A DNA stretch of 64,000 nucleotides, from positions 9,635,536 to 9,699,535 of the forward strand of contig CM026393.1 in NCBI GenBank assembly GCA_014843695.1. The letters run 5' to 3'. Within the stretch, counting starts at the first letter, position 1, and every line of letters starts with the position of its first letter. The notes below the pieces were generated by a model. The model saw only the letters and a program-made list of their open reading frames with translations. It was not told the origin of the DNA and did not search any database. This document shows positions 10,936-57,019 of this stretch, one piece after another. This DNA comes from Archivesica marissinica. Taxonomy: Eukaryota > Mollusca > Bivalvia > Venerida > Vesicomyidae. A program made the translations under genes and the position numbers.

Positions 10936-11985
10936 AGACCTCATCTCCGTCTCTTACAGATGCTCGACAACTATGGAATACGTAATATCATCTTGAAATG
11001 GACCAAACACTTCCTGTCACAACGAACGCAAGTGGTTATCATAGATGAAGCCAAATCCCCCACAACACCTGTCACTTCTTGGGTCCCACAGGGCATCCTA
11101 CTTGGCCCTCTACTGTTTATGGCCTAAATAAATGACCTGCCAAGCAAGATATCAACCACAGTCAGCCTTTTTGCTGATGATTGCATGTTGTATCGCGTCA
11201 TACGAACCATCCAGGACACAACGAGACGTCGATAGCCTCCAACATTGGGAATATGACTGACGGATAGCTTTCAACCCAGACAAGTGCGAGGTCATCCACA
11301 TAACACGAAAGGAAAACCAAATACTAGCCAGCTACTCCATCCATGGCACAATACTCAAACAAAACGCGCTAAATACAATGGAGTCATCATCTCAAACGAT
11401 TTCTTATGGAACATCCAGATCAACAACATCAAGCATTCCACTATGGCCTACCTCCACAGAAACAGAAGACCCAGTCCTCCACATGCCAAAGCCACTGCCT
11501 ACAAGAAATATGTCCGTTCAATTGTAGAGTTTTCTTCAACAGTGTGGTCACCCTACTTTGCACAGAACATCAACCAGCTAGAAATAGTCCAACTAAGAGC
11601 AGCAAGGAAGGTTCGCGAAGAATGACTACAGGACAAGCAGCGTCTCAACCATGCTTCACGACCTTAGCTGAAACACACTTGCTGGTCGACGCCACAATGC
11701 CCGCACCACCATGATGTACTATTTTACCTCAACTTATCGACATATACTCACAACACCAGTCCGGATTAACACCAACTGGTACATGTACAAGAGGTCATAA
11801 CAAAATATATAGACAAATACGGACAAACACTGATGTCTACCACAGCTTCACCCGACAATACAGCGTCTTGTGGCAAAACCTCGCCAAATCGCCGTCGACA
11901 TTTCCACTATGGATGAGTTCCGGTCGGTACTGGTCATGAACATCCAACAGTCAGCGAATTTATATCGTTCTTAACATGTGTATAA
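10936..11985 (+). pseudogene. Degenerate LINE reverse transcriptase fragment
   Basis: In shifting plus-strand frames this relic shows RLLQMLDNYGI, WTKHFLSQRTQVV, WVPQGILLGPLLF, INDLP and LFADDCMLY, then a C-terminal region with AYKKYVRSIVEFSSTVWSPY and QLEIVQLRAARKV. These correspond to reverse transcriptase from just after motif A to the C-terminal extension. A TAA stop falls inside the conserved block after GPLLFMA, and further shifts occur near 11200, 11280 and 11620. It is a dead, 5'-truncated copy of a family related to, but distinct from, the LINE at 4.5-7.8 kb. Confidence 0.85.
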
Positions 11986-12044
11986 AGGACACCTTTATAT
12001 GTAAAGTGAGTGTGTCAATCAATGAAGATAATGAAAATAGCAAA

Positions 12045-12232
12045 GCATGATATGCATATTCAAATCATGATATGCATATTCAAAACATGATATGCATATT
12101 CAAAACATGATATGCATATTCAAAACATGATATGCATATTCAAATCATATATTCAAAACATGATATGCATATTCAAAACATATATTCAAAACATGATATG
12201 CATATTCAAATCATGATATGCATATTCAAGTA
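12045..12232. repeat. 20-bp tandem repeat, irregular, about 9 copies
   Basis: Units of CATGATATGCATATTCAAAA recur with occasional truncated copies. The short open frame across them (12132-12350) follows from the repeat. Confidence 0.9.
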
Positions 12233-12345
12233 TATTACAATAGCATTGATGTTACATGGCGTTCTAATTTCTACGGTAATCTCGGGTTGGATGTATGAAT
12301 ATACAACAACTCGACACAATGAAAGCGCCACAACGTACCTTATGC

Positions 12346-13100
12346 TATGACCTACATAGTGTTATAACCTACACAGTGTTATGATCTACATAGTGTTATG
12401 ATCTACATAGTGTTATATCCTACATAGTGTTATGACCAGCACAGTACTATGACCTAGGACAGTGTTATGATCTACATAGTGTTATGATCTACATAGTGTT
12501 ATATCCTACATAGTGTTATGACCTACATAGTGTTATGACCTACATAGTGTTATGACCAGCACAGTACTATGACCTAGGACAGTGTTATGATCTACATAGT
12601 GTTATGACCTACATAGTGTTATGATCTACATAGTGTTATATCCTACATAGTGTTATGACCTACATAGTGTTATGACCTACATAGTGTTATGACCTACATA
12701 GTGTTATGACCAGCACAGTACTATGACCTAGGACAGTGTTATGATCTGCATAGTGTTATGATCTACATAGTGTTATGACCTACATAGTGTTATGACCAGC
12801 ACAGTACTATGACCTAGGACAGTGTTATGACCTACATAGTGCTATGATCTACAAAGTGCTATGAGCTACATAGTGTTATGACCTACATAGTGTTATGATC
12901 TACATAGTGATATGACCTACATAGTGATATGACCTACATAGTGTTATGATCTACATAGTGCTATGACTATGACCTAGGACAGTACTATGACCTAGGATAG
13001 TACTATGATCTAGGACAGTACTATGACAAACACAGTGCTATGACCTAGGACAGTGCTATGACCTGGGACAGTGCTATGACCTACATAGTGTTATAGCCTA
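12346..13100. repeat. 19-bp tandem array, about 40 copies
   Basis: The unit is close to TGTTATGACCTACATAGTG. Variant units built on CCAGCACAGTACTATGACC and TAGGACAG recur at intervals, giving a second-order pattern. Confidence 0.92.
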
Positions 13101-13445
13101 CATTGCTTTTATCAGTTTGTCTCCTGCAGCAAATACGACGTGTGTATCATGCCACCAAACGACATGTGTCTCCGGCCACCATATACCACATGTGTCTCCA
13201 GTCGCCAATAAATGCGCCATTCTGGTGTCCATCAAATAAAAAGTATTTGTTGATAGAATAAGGTCTTCCGGTCGGGACCATAAGGTCATACTAGTGATAT
13301 GGTCGAGTTTACCTAGTTTCTCGTCGATGTTTCTGCATGCATGTTTCATTTCCGTTCGTTGCCTTCAGTACACATTACTTTAAATACTATATGACCATTG
13401 GGCAAAATAAATAATGCTTTTTATATTGTGCCTGTGATACAGAGG
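13101..13445. other. Unassigned sequence between arrays
   Basis: No recognisable gene. An 83-codon minus-strand frame (13098-13349) contains short internal repeats of a GT(A/G)T/CTCC..GCCACC type and resembles no family I know. I treat it as chance. Confidence 0.4.
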
Positions 13446-13453
13446 TTACAAAC

Positions 13454-13702
13454 GGATCTGTAGTCCAGTGGTTAACACGTTGGACTGGTAATCCATAGAT
13501 CGCAGGTTCGATCCCCCGTCTGACCCTAATAAAATTAACAGTCTTTCAGATGTGACTTTAAGCCGAGGTCTCGTGTCGGTGCTTTACACAATGTGCACGT
13601 AATAGAATCAGAGGCGACTCCGGAATGGATCTCTGTCTGTATCATTGCCCTAACCGCCAAAATCTAAAATGACTAATCTCTTCAGGAAGCGACGCTCGTG
13701 CA
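13454..13702 (+). mobile_element. tRNA-derived SINE, family 1, copy 1
   Basis: The head is tRNA-like, with an A box TAGTCCAGTGGT (13461-13472) and a B box GGTTCGATCCC (13505-13515). The anticodon loop reads CTGGTAA, so the parental tRNA looks like Thr (GGT). The tRNA-unrelated body, with CGAGGTCTCGTGTCGGTGC and AAAATGACTAATCTCTTCAG, is shared with 53579-53835. The part around CCGAGGTCTCGTG resembles a conserved SINE core domain known across invertebrates; that comparison is from memory. It is not an intact tRNA gene, because the acceptor stem does not pair. Confidence 0.85.
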
Positions 13703-13904
13703 GATGCGGTGTCAAGGTAATACAACGCCAGTTCGTGAAATGAGGCAGTCGACGGGATAAAAATGATGCAATAAAATCGATGAAAATCCGATATATCATA
13801 CATGACAGCCATTATATACTCATAGATCCTGTCATCACACCAATTAACATATACTATACATGCATTGTAACAAAATGAAAGTGACCATATTAACTACTGT
13901 GAAA

Positions 13905-15468
13905 TAACGTGTATTGACTGTGCTGGAATATCAATGAAATAACGTGTATTGACTCTCCTGGAATATCATTGTGAAATAACGTGTATTGAATGGGGTGGAA
14001 TATCAATGAAATAACGTGCACAGAATGTGGTGGAATATCAATGAAATAACGTGTATTGAATGAGGTGGAATATCAATGAAATAACGTGTATTGACTCTCC
14101 TGGAATATCATTGTGAAATAACGTGTATTGACTCTGCTGGAATATCATTGTGAAATAACGTGCATTGAATGTGGTGGAATATCAATTAAATAACGTACAT
14201 TGAATTAGGTGGAATATCACTGAAATAACGTGCACATAATGTGGTGGAATATCACTGAAATAACGTGCATTGAATGTGGTGGAATATCAATGAAATAACG
14301 TGCATTGAATGTGGTGGAAACAAAAAAACCAAAAACAAAAAAACCAAAGGTGGAATATCAATGAAATAACGTGTATTGACTCTCCTGGAATATCATTGTG
14401 AAATAACGTGTATTGACTCTGCTGGAATATCATTGTGAAATAACGTGCATTGAATGTGGTGGAATATCAATTAAATAACGTACATTGAATTAGGTGGAAT
14501 ATCACTGAAATAACGTGCACATAATGTGGTGGAATATCACTGAAATAACGTGCATTGAATGTGGTGGAATATCAATGAAATAACGTGCATTGAATGTGGT
14601 GGAATATCAATGAAATAACGTGCATTGAATGTGGTGGAATATCAATGAAATAACGTGCATTGAATGTGGTGGAATATCAATGAAATAACGTGTATTGACT
14701 CTCCTGGAATATCATTGTGAAATAACGTGTATTGACTCTGCTGGAATATCATTGTGAAATAACGTGCATTGAATGTGGTGGAATATCAATTAAATAACGT
14801 ACATTGAATTAGGTGGAATATCACTGAAATAACGTGCATTGAATGTGGTGGAATATCACTGAAATAACGTGCATTGAATGTGGTGGAATATCAATGAAAT
14901 AACGTGCATTGAATGTGGTGGAATATCATTGTGAAATAACGTGCATTGAATGTGGTGGAATATCAATGAAATAACGTGCATTGAATGTGGTGGAATATCA
15001 ATGAAATAACGTGTATTGACTCTCCTGGAATATCATTGTGAAATAACGTGTATTGACTCTGCTGGAATATCATTGTGAAATAACGTGCATTGAATGTGGT
15101 GGAATATCAATTAAATAACGTACATTGAATTAGGTGGAATATCACTGAAATAACGTGCACAGAATGTGGTGGAATATCAATGAAATAACGAGCATTGAAT
15201 GTGGTGGAATATCAATGAAATAACGTGTATTGAATTGGTGGAATATCAATGAAATAACGTGCATTGAATGTGGTGGAATATCAATGAAATAACGTGTATT
15301 GAATGTGGTGGAATATCAATGAAATAACGTGCACAGAATGTGGTGGAATATCAATGAAATAACGTGCATATAATGTGGTGGAATATCAATGAAATAACGT
15401 GCATTGAATGTGGTGGAATAACAATGAAATTATGTGCATTGAATGTGGTGGAATATCAATGAAATAAC
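13905..15468. repeat. 35-38-bp tandem array with higher-order structure
   Basis: The basic unit is TGAAATAACGTGCATTGAAT followed by GTGGTGGAATATCAA. Variant units (GTATTGACTCTCCTGG, then GTATTGACTCTGCTGG, then ACATTGAATTAGG) recur in fixed order near 14093, 14378, 14697 and 15018. This gives a higher-order period of about 320 bp. A stretch at about 14320-14348, built of CAAAAAAACC-type repeats, interrupts one unit and shortens one period to 285 bp. Confidence 0.93.
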
Positions 15469-15531
15469 GACAGCAAGTAGAAGCATGTGTATTTACTATA
15501 AGTCAGTTCCATTGTGGTGTAAAACATATAC

Positions 15532-15628
15532 TTAACATGTACATTTCTGTACATGAATTTATGAACATGTACATTTCTGTACATGAATTTATGAAAATGT
15601 ACATTTCTGTACATGAATTTATGAACGA
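15532..15628. repeat. 30-bp tandem repeat, 3 copies
   Basis: Three copies contain ACATGTACATTTCTGTACAT and GAATTTATGA. Each unit holds a TGTACA-type palindrome. Confidence 0.9.
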
Positions 15629-15659
15629 TGTATAAATTCATCATTCTTGTTGCTGTATC

Positions 15660-15999
15660 CACACTTATATATACTGTACAATGATGACAACTTCCTTGCT
15701 CTTACTAGCAATACAAAGTTACATAGAACATATCTCACCAGTATCACAATGGTAAGAAAGGTCACAGTTTAAGACAGAAATAAGTCAAGATAATGAATAG
15801 TGTAGTTTTAATAACACAAAAAGCATATATGGTCCCATCTAATCGCACATTGTGTGCAGGTACAGGTACACCGTATTGTATTATTATTGAATAAATAATC
15901 GTCAAATATCATCACCAACACGAACCACATTGTATAGGGTTTTATTGATGTTTTTTTTTATTGTTATTGAATATAAGCCTTCATTAGTATATTTTAAAG
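15660..15999. other. Unassigned AT-rich sequence
   Basis: No gene, RNA or repeat is recognised here. A T-rich run lies near 15950. Confidence 0.4.
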
Positions 16000-17478
16000 C
16001 ATATAGCCGATAGCAGCGTGTACATCATAGCACTGTGCTTAATGAACAAGTCATGTTGGATATTGTACAGCATATTGCCTATAGTAGCGTGTACATCATA
16101 GCACTGTGCTTAATGAACAAGTCATGTTGGATATTGTACAGCATATTGCCTATAGTAGCGTGTACATCATAGCACTGTGCTTAATGAACAAGTCATGTTG
16201 GATAGTGTACAGCATATTGCCTATAGCAGCGTGTACATCATAGCACTGTGCTTAATGAACAAGTCATGTTGGATATTGTACAGCATATTGCCTATAGCAG
16301 CGTGTACATCATAGCACTGTGCTTAATGAACAAGTCATATGGGATATTGTACAGCATATTGCCTATAGTAACGTGTACATCATAGCACTGTGCTTAATGA
16401 ACAAGTCACGTGGGATATTGTACAGTATATTGCCTATAGCAGCGTGTACATCATAGCACTGTGCTTAATGAACAAGTCACGTGGGATATTGTACAGCATA
16501 TTGCCTATAGCAGCGTGTACATCATAGCACTGTGCTTAATGACCAAGTCACGTGGGATATTGTACAGCATATTGTCTATAACAGCGTGTACATCATAGCA
16601 CTGTGCTTAATGAACAAGTCACGTGGGATATTGTACAGCATATTGCATATAGCAGCGTGTACATCATAGCACTGTGGTTAATGAACAAGTCACGTGGAAT
16701 ATTGTACAGTATATTGCCTATAGCAGCGTGTACATCATAGCACTGTGCTTAATGAACAAGTCACGTGGGATATTGTACAGCATATTGTCTATAGCAGCGT
16801 GTACATCATAGCACGGTGCTTAATGAACAAGTCACGTGGAATATTGTACAGCATATTGCCTATAGCAGCGTGTACATCATAGCACTGTGCTTAATTAACA
16901 AGTCACGTGGGATATTGTACAGTATATTGCCTATAGCAGCGTGTACATCATAGCACTGTGCTTAATGAACAAGTCACGTGGAATATTGTACAGTATATTG
17001 CCTATAGCAGCGTGTACATCATAGCACTGTGCTTAATGAACAAGTCACGTGGAATATTGTACAGTATATTGCCTATAGCAGCGTGTACATCATAGCACTG
17101 TGCTTAATGAACAAGTCACGTGGAATATTGTACAGTATATTGCCTATAGCAGCGTGTACATCATAGCACTGTGCTTAATGAACAAGTCACGTGGAATATT
17201 GTACAGTATATTGCCTATAGCAGCGTGTACATCATAGCACTGTGCTTAATGAACAAGTCACGTGGAATATTGTACAGTATATTGCCTATAGCAGCGTGTA
17301 CATCATAGCACTGTGCTTAATGAACAAGTCACGTGGAATATTGTACAGTATATTGCCTATAGCAGCGTGTACATCATAGCACTGTGCTTAATGAACAAGT
17401 CACGTGGAATATTGTACAGTATATTGCCTATAGCAGCGTGTACATCATAGCACTGTGCTTAATGAACAAGTAACGTGG
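16000..17478. repeat. 71-bp tandem array, about 21 copies
   Basis: The unit includes GTGTACATCATAGCACTGTG, CTTAATGAACAAGTCACGTG and GAATATTGTACAGTATATTG. Left-hand copies read CATGTTGGATATT and CAGCATATT, middle copies CACGTGGGATATT, and the last seven or so copies are uniform CACGTGGAATATT with CAGTATATT. The array is therefore most homogeneous at its right end. Confidence 0.95.
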
Positions 17479-17699
17479 AAGGAAGTGTCACTTCATATTC
17501 CCTGACTACTCGTCCGTTTATCAATTGTTTGATACGTTAAATAATGTTATGTGTTTTATAACCGAAACAAGTCAATTATAATACAAGTATTTTATTTGGT
17601 TTTTAACTTATTGTAGACAATTTAAAATACTTCCTGATAAGCAATTTTCTTTTTCATTAACTCTAAACAGTGATACAACGAAGAGTGTACACGTATAGG

Positions 17700-19938
17700 T
17701 TACAATGGCGTAGCTTGTCTTAATGTGATGTGTAGCAGGTTTTCATTGCGTTGTCCGGGGGCGTGCTCCCCCAAAACAATTTGAAAGTCTATCATCGTGG
17801 CTGTATTCTGTGGCATTTAATGACATGTTTTGACGCGAAAACGTCACGTTGTTGTGCTGTTTTTATCGTTCAAAACAAATTTCAATACCGACTTATGTGC
17901 AAGGATTGGTTAGCTCCACATCATGCGCCTGTCCCCCCCCCCCCCATTGTGGCAAGGATTGGTTAGCTCCACATCATGCGCCTGTCCCCCCCCCATTGTG
18001 CAAGGATTGGTTAGCTCCACATCATGCGCCTGTCCCCCCCCCATTGTGCAGGGATTGGTTAGCTCCACATCATGCGCCTGCCCCCCCCCCCCCATTGTGC
18101 AGGGATTGGTTAGCTCCACATCATGTGCCTGCCCCCCCCCATTGTGCAGGGATTGGTTAGCTCCACATCATGTGCCTGCCCCCCCCCCATTGTGCAGTGA
18201 TTGGTTAACTCCACATCATACGCCTGTCCCCCCCCCATTGTGCAAGGATTGGTTAACTCCACATCATGCCTCCCATTGCGCAGGGATTGGTTAGCTCCAC
18301 ATCATGCGCCTGCCGCCCCCCCCCCCCCATTGTGCAGGGATTGGTTAGCTCCACATCATGTGCCTGCCCCCTCCCACATTGTGCAGGGATTGGTTATCTT
18401 CACATAATGCGCCTGCCCCGCCCCCCCCCCCATTGTGCAGGGATTGGTTAGGTTCACATCATGCGCATGCCCCCCCCCCATTGTGCAGGGATTGGTTAGC
18501 TCCACATCATGCGCCTCCCTCCCCCTCCCCCATTGTGCAGGGATTGGTTAGCGCCACATCATGCGCCTGCCCCCACCCCCCATTGTGCAGGGATTGGTTA
18601 ACTCCACATCATGCGCCTCCCTCCCCCTCCCCCATTGTGCAGGGATTGGTTAGCGCCACATCATGCGCCTGCCCACCCCCCCCCATTGTGCAGGGATTGG
18701 TTAGCTCCACCTCATGCGCCTGCCCCCGCCCCCATTGTGCAGGGATTGGTTAGCTCCACATCATGCGCCTGCCCCTCCCCCATTGTGCAGGGATTGGTTA
18801 GCTCCACATCATGCGCCTGCCCCCCCCCCATTGTGCAGGGATTGGTTAGCTCCACATCATACACCCACCGCCATTGTGCCAAGGATTGGTTAGCTCACAC
18901 ATCATACGCCTCCCCCGCCGCCATTGTGCAAGGATTGGTTAACTCCACATCATGCGCCTGCCCCCGCCGCCATTGTGCAAGGATTGGTTGACTCCACATC
19001 ATGCGCCTGCCCCCCCCCCCATTGTGCAAGGATTGGTTAACTCCACACCATGCGCCTGCCCCCCTTGTGCAAGGATTGGTTAACTCCACATCATACGCCT
19101 GCCCCCCCCCCCATTGTGCAAGGATTGGTTAACTCCACATCATGCCTCCCCATTGCGCAGGGATTGGTTAGCTCCACATCATGCACCTGCCCCCCCCCCC
19201 CATTGTGCAGGGATTGGTTAGCTCCACATCATGTGCCTGCCCCTCCCCCCCCCCATTGTGCAGTGATTGGTTAACTCCACATCATACGCCTGCCCCCCCC
19301 CCCATTGTGCAAGGATTGGTTAACTCCACATCATGCCTCCCCATTGCGCAGGGATTGGTTAGCTCCACATCATGCACCTGCCGCCCCCCCCCCATTGTGC
19401 AGGGATTGGTTAGCTCCACATCATGTGCCTGCCCCCTCCCACATTGTGCAGGGATTGGTTATCTCCACATCATGCGCCTGCCCCCCCCCCCCATTGTGCA
19501 GGGATTGGTTAGGTTCACACCATGCGCCTGCCCCCTCCCCATTGTGCAGGGATTGGTTAGCTCCACATCATGCGCCTCCCCCCCCCCCCATTGTGCAGGG
19601 ATTGGTTAACTCCACATCATGCGCCTCCCTCCCCTCCCCCATTGTGCAGGGATTGGTTAGCGTCACACCATGCGCCTGCCCCCCCCCCCCATTGTGCAGG
19701 GATTGGTTAGCTCCACATCATACGCCTCCCTCCCCCATTGTGCAGGGATTGGTTAGCTCCATATCATGCGCCTGCCCCCCCTCCCCATTGTGCAGGGATT
19801 GGTTAGCTCCACATCATGCGCCTCCCCCACACACCATTAAACGTTACGTTGTATAGCATACTTCGCATCTTAGTATTTTCATTGTGTTTAAAAGAATGCA
19901 CATGCCTACAGCGCCATTAGGAAGCTACGCCACTGTAA
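17700..19938. mobile_element. Inverted-repeat element filled by a C-tract minisatellite
   Basis: TTACAATGGCGTAGCTT at 17700-17716 faces AAGCTACGCCACTGTAA at 19922-19938, a 16 of 17 inverted match. Similarity continues inward less perfectly (TAATG near 17722 and its complement near 19914). The CAGTGGCG-type terminus recalls hAT-like nonautonomous elements; this is inference, and no clear 8-bp target duplication is visible. A GGGGGCGTGCTCCCCC hairpin lies at about 17757-17772. The interior is almost wholly the 45-50-bp array at 17895-19838. Confidence 0.65.
17895..19838. repeat. C-tract minisatellite, 45-50-bp unit, about 42 copies
   Basis: Each unit has ATTGTGCAGGGATTGGTTAG, CTCCACATCATGCGCCTG and a run of about 7 to 13 C. 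On the minus strand this gives some 40 regularly spaced G runs, a strong candidate for G-quadruplex formation. The C-run length varies from copy to copy. Each unit also carries ATTGG, the reverse of a CCAAT box. Open frames rich in Pro and Cys here are artefacts. Confidence 0.95.
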
Positions 19939-20475
19939 TAGTACATACATATACTTACACGAACAAGAAAGTGTGCACTCGGCTTGGTTAGAGGGAGAAT
20001 TGTTTACTTATTTAGATCTATAGAAGCAAAATATAGGTTATTGATATCAAAATTTGCCAAAATGTATTGGCTGCATGATGTTTTACTTTTAATTGAAATT
20101 TGATAATTTTCAGAACATTGTTTCACATGAGAATATACCCATAACATGCCCCCCCCCCCCTAATCAAGTGCACACTTTCTTTTTCGTGTGAGTATATAAT
20201 ATAGGTATGCGAAATTACTCAGTGGACTAAATGTTTCAGCAATTCGATATTCTGCGACATAAGCATAATTCCACTTTAACATAAACCCATCGCCTGCCCG
20301 ACTACAATGTTTACTGACTACAACATCACAATGTATCCTTTTCGTACAACAACATCACACTGTATCCTTTCCGTCCATCAACACAACACAACAAACGTTC
20401 ACAATAATTAATATTTCAATTAAAGTACAAAATTAGCACATAAAACCATGCATGATATCCTGGTACTTCCAACCA
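19939..20475. other. Unassigned sequence downstream of the lysyl oxidase-like gene
   Basis: AT-rich, with one run of 12 C near 20150 and a short duplicated CATCACA(A/C)TGTATCCTTT segment near 20322-20370. No gene is recognised. Confidence 0.4.
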
Positions 20476-20632
20476 TGCATCCAGGAAACACTAGTTCCAG
20501 GAAACACTAGTTCGAGGAAACACTAGTTCCAGGAAACACTAGTTCAAGGAAACACTAGTTCCAGGAAGAAAAACTAGTTCCAGGAAACACTAGTTCAAGG
20601 AAACACTAGTTCCAGGAAACACTAGTTCCAGG
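20476..20632. repeat. 16-bp tandem repeat, about 9 copies
   Basis: The unit is AGGAAACACTAGTTCC or the AGTTCA/G variant, with one copy altered to GGAAGAAAAACTAG. It lies about 80-230 bp past the likely poly(A) signal of the lysyl oxidase-like gene. Confidence 0.92.
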
Positions 20633-20709
20633 CACCTGTGATTAATGTTACAAGCTTTGAGCTTTCAATTGGCACTAATGTATTATGTCTATAGTTATAA
20701 GAAATTGTA

Positions 20710-20715
20710 TTTAAT
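20710..20715 (-). promoter_or_regulatory. Probable poly(A) signal (ATTAAA)
   Basis: On the minus strand ATTAAA lies 70 nt after the stop codon at 20786. It is the commonest variant of the animal polyadenylation hexamer and suits the 3' end of the lysyl oxidase-like gene. No better AATAAA was found close by. Confidence 0.45.
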
Positions 20716-20785
20716 GAGAGGCAAAACAATGAATATGCCGGAACAGAGCCAGCAACAAGCTCAGCACGCACTAGGTGCACGTGCA

Positions 20786-55288
<34,503 letters not shown>

Positions 55289-55395
55289 CTAGAAAAAATA
55301 CAATTGAAATTAATCATATGCCGGATAATCTTGAATGATTGAGCATAGATGTCGCTTATATCGTTACAGTTTCGTTGCAATGTAATGTATATATA

Positions 55396-55420
55396 CTAGA
55401 GGACATGGAAAACGCACTCA
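55396..55420 (+). repeat. Solo terminus of the TA-flanked MITE at 60.0-60.3 kb
   Basis: CTAGAGGACATGGAAAACGC here differs by one base from the terminal repeat of the element at 60047-60261. No inverted partner was found nearby, so it is a truncated copy. Confidence 0.6.
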
Positions 55421-55583
55421 TAAATTACTTGTATTTCTAATATGAAGGGCTGTAAAATATTGTATGATATATGATACGCTTTTATAGTATGGGGTAAAAG
55501 ATAACACTACAAATAAGGTAGTCATGACACCTGTGTTGCACTGTACGTTACGATCAAACTTCCGAATACAAGGATCAAACGTT

Positions 55584-56056
55584 CAGTCATTAGCAGGTAT
55601 TTACTGGGCGTACTCTGTCATTAGCAGGTATTTACTGGGCGTACTCCGTCATTAGCAGGTATTTACTGGGCGTACTCTGTCATTAGCAGGTATTTACTGG
55701 GCGTACTCAGTCATTAGCAGATATTTACTGGGCGTACTCAGTCATTAGCAGGTATTAACTGGACGTACTCAGTCATTAGCAGGTATTTACTGGGCGTACT
55801 CAGTCATTAGCAGATATTTACTGGGCGTACTCAGTCATTAGCAGGTATTAACTGGACGTACTCAGTCATTAGCAGGTATTTACTGGGCGTACTCAGTCAT
55901 TAGCAGGTATTTACTGGGCGTACTCAGTCATTAGCAGGTATTTACTGGGCGTACTCAGTCATTAGCAGGTATTTACTGGGCGTACTCAGCCATTAGCAGG
56001 TATTTACTGGGCGTACTCAGTCATTAGCAGGTATTTACTGGATGTACTCAGTCATT
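55584..56056. repeat. 31-bp tandem array, about 15 copies
   Basis: The unit includes GTCATTAGCAGGTATTTACT and GGGCGTACTCA. A three-unit block with AGATATT and TTAACTGGACG variants is repeated twice near 55710-55860. Confidence 0.94.
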
Positions 56057-56159
56057 ATAAGTAGCTCAATTCAATTAAAATTCTTTAGAATACACCACCA
56101 AACTTCGTAATACAGTTGCGTGTTCATGATCACCTATTTGGATGTCATTTCCTCACTCA

Positions 56160-56545
56160 GTTCAAAATGTTCCAACTATCCAACAGTTCAAATGCTCCAA
56201 CAATCCAACATTTCAGAATTCTCTACTTAAGGTGGAGCAATAACAATACAAACTAATCACATATTTCTACTATTATTACGTCAGATGGTAGTGTACAATC
56301 TTTATAACAAATGTGTATTGCCATTGCTATAGTTACTAGATTCTGAGAATTGCTGTCTTTAAGCTGATTTTACTTATTTTCAAGATACCCATATAAGTCA
56401 TATCTGCACATTGTTATATATATATATAGTTGTTATTAATTGTCTCATTCCCCCTTTATTACTCTGTTAGACAATTTCATATATCGTCATATTCCACAGC
56501 ATATTATTATATTTAGTTTCTCTACTTTTCAGCTTTAACATTACT
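56160..56545 (+). repeat. Dispersed repeat, copy 2
   Basis: Second copy of the roughly 350-bp sequence at 38010-38367, same orientation, with a few insertions (such as TTCTACTATTATTACG). It ends at the same TTTAACATTAC block. The flank then differs, and an (ATT)n run follows about 100 bp later at 56650. Confidence 0.75.
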
Positions 56546-56736
56546 ATATAATTCCATGTGCATATAGAGTCCTTTCTTTTGATTGCATTTGATTTGTATA
56601 TTGGTAGATTAACTTTTGTTCAATGAGTTCTCTCGTAAATTAAAGTCTTTATTATTATTATTATTATTATTATTCGTCATCAGTATCCTCATGTACATGC
56701 TTTTGGACATAACATGCAAGTCGGCAAGTAGGCTTT

Positions 56737-56790
56737 CCGATTAAGCAGTGGTTAGCGCGCTCGCTTCTCACCAATGCAACCCTTTTCAGA
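56737..56790 (+). mobile_element. Head fragment of SINE family 2
   Basis: GATTAAGCAGTGGTTAGCGC and TCGCTTCTCACCAATGCAAC match the tRNA-like head at 54533. The match stops before the B box, so this is a truncated copy. Confidence 0.65.
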
Positions 56791-57019
56791 CACTATCATT
56801 TTACATATAACTGGATCTGTTTATATCGAATTTCGTTAAGTCAAACTTCGGTTATGTTGAAGTATTTTGTTCGGTCCGACGGAATTTGTCATAACGGATG
56901 CATCCTATAATAGTAATTTGTTATCCTTATTGTGAATAAAATAGAATTAATAAATACATGTTATAAGAAGGATGTTGTGCACGTGTTTGCTTGGCATTGC
57001 GTATTGAGTTCTCTTAAAC

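Noticed and set aside
13098..13349. 83-codon minus-strand frame
   Set aside because: Contains short internal repeats and no family motif; likely chance.
13454..13525. Functional tRNA-Thr gene
   Set aside because: A and B boxes are present but the acceptor stem does not pair and the same body follows another copy at 53579, so it is a SINE head.
17849..19856. Pro/Cys-rich frames, up to 183 codons
   Set aside because: Readings of the C-tract minisatellite with variable C runs; frame changes from unit to unit.
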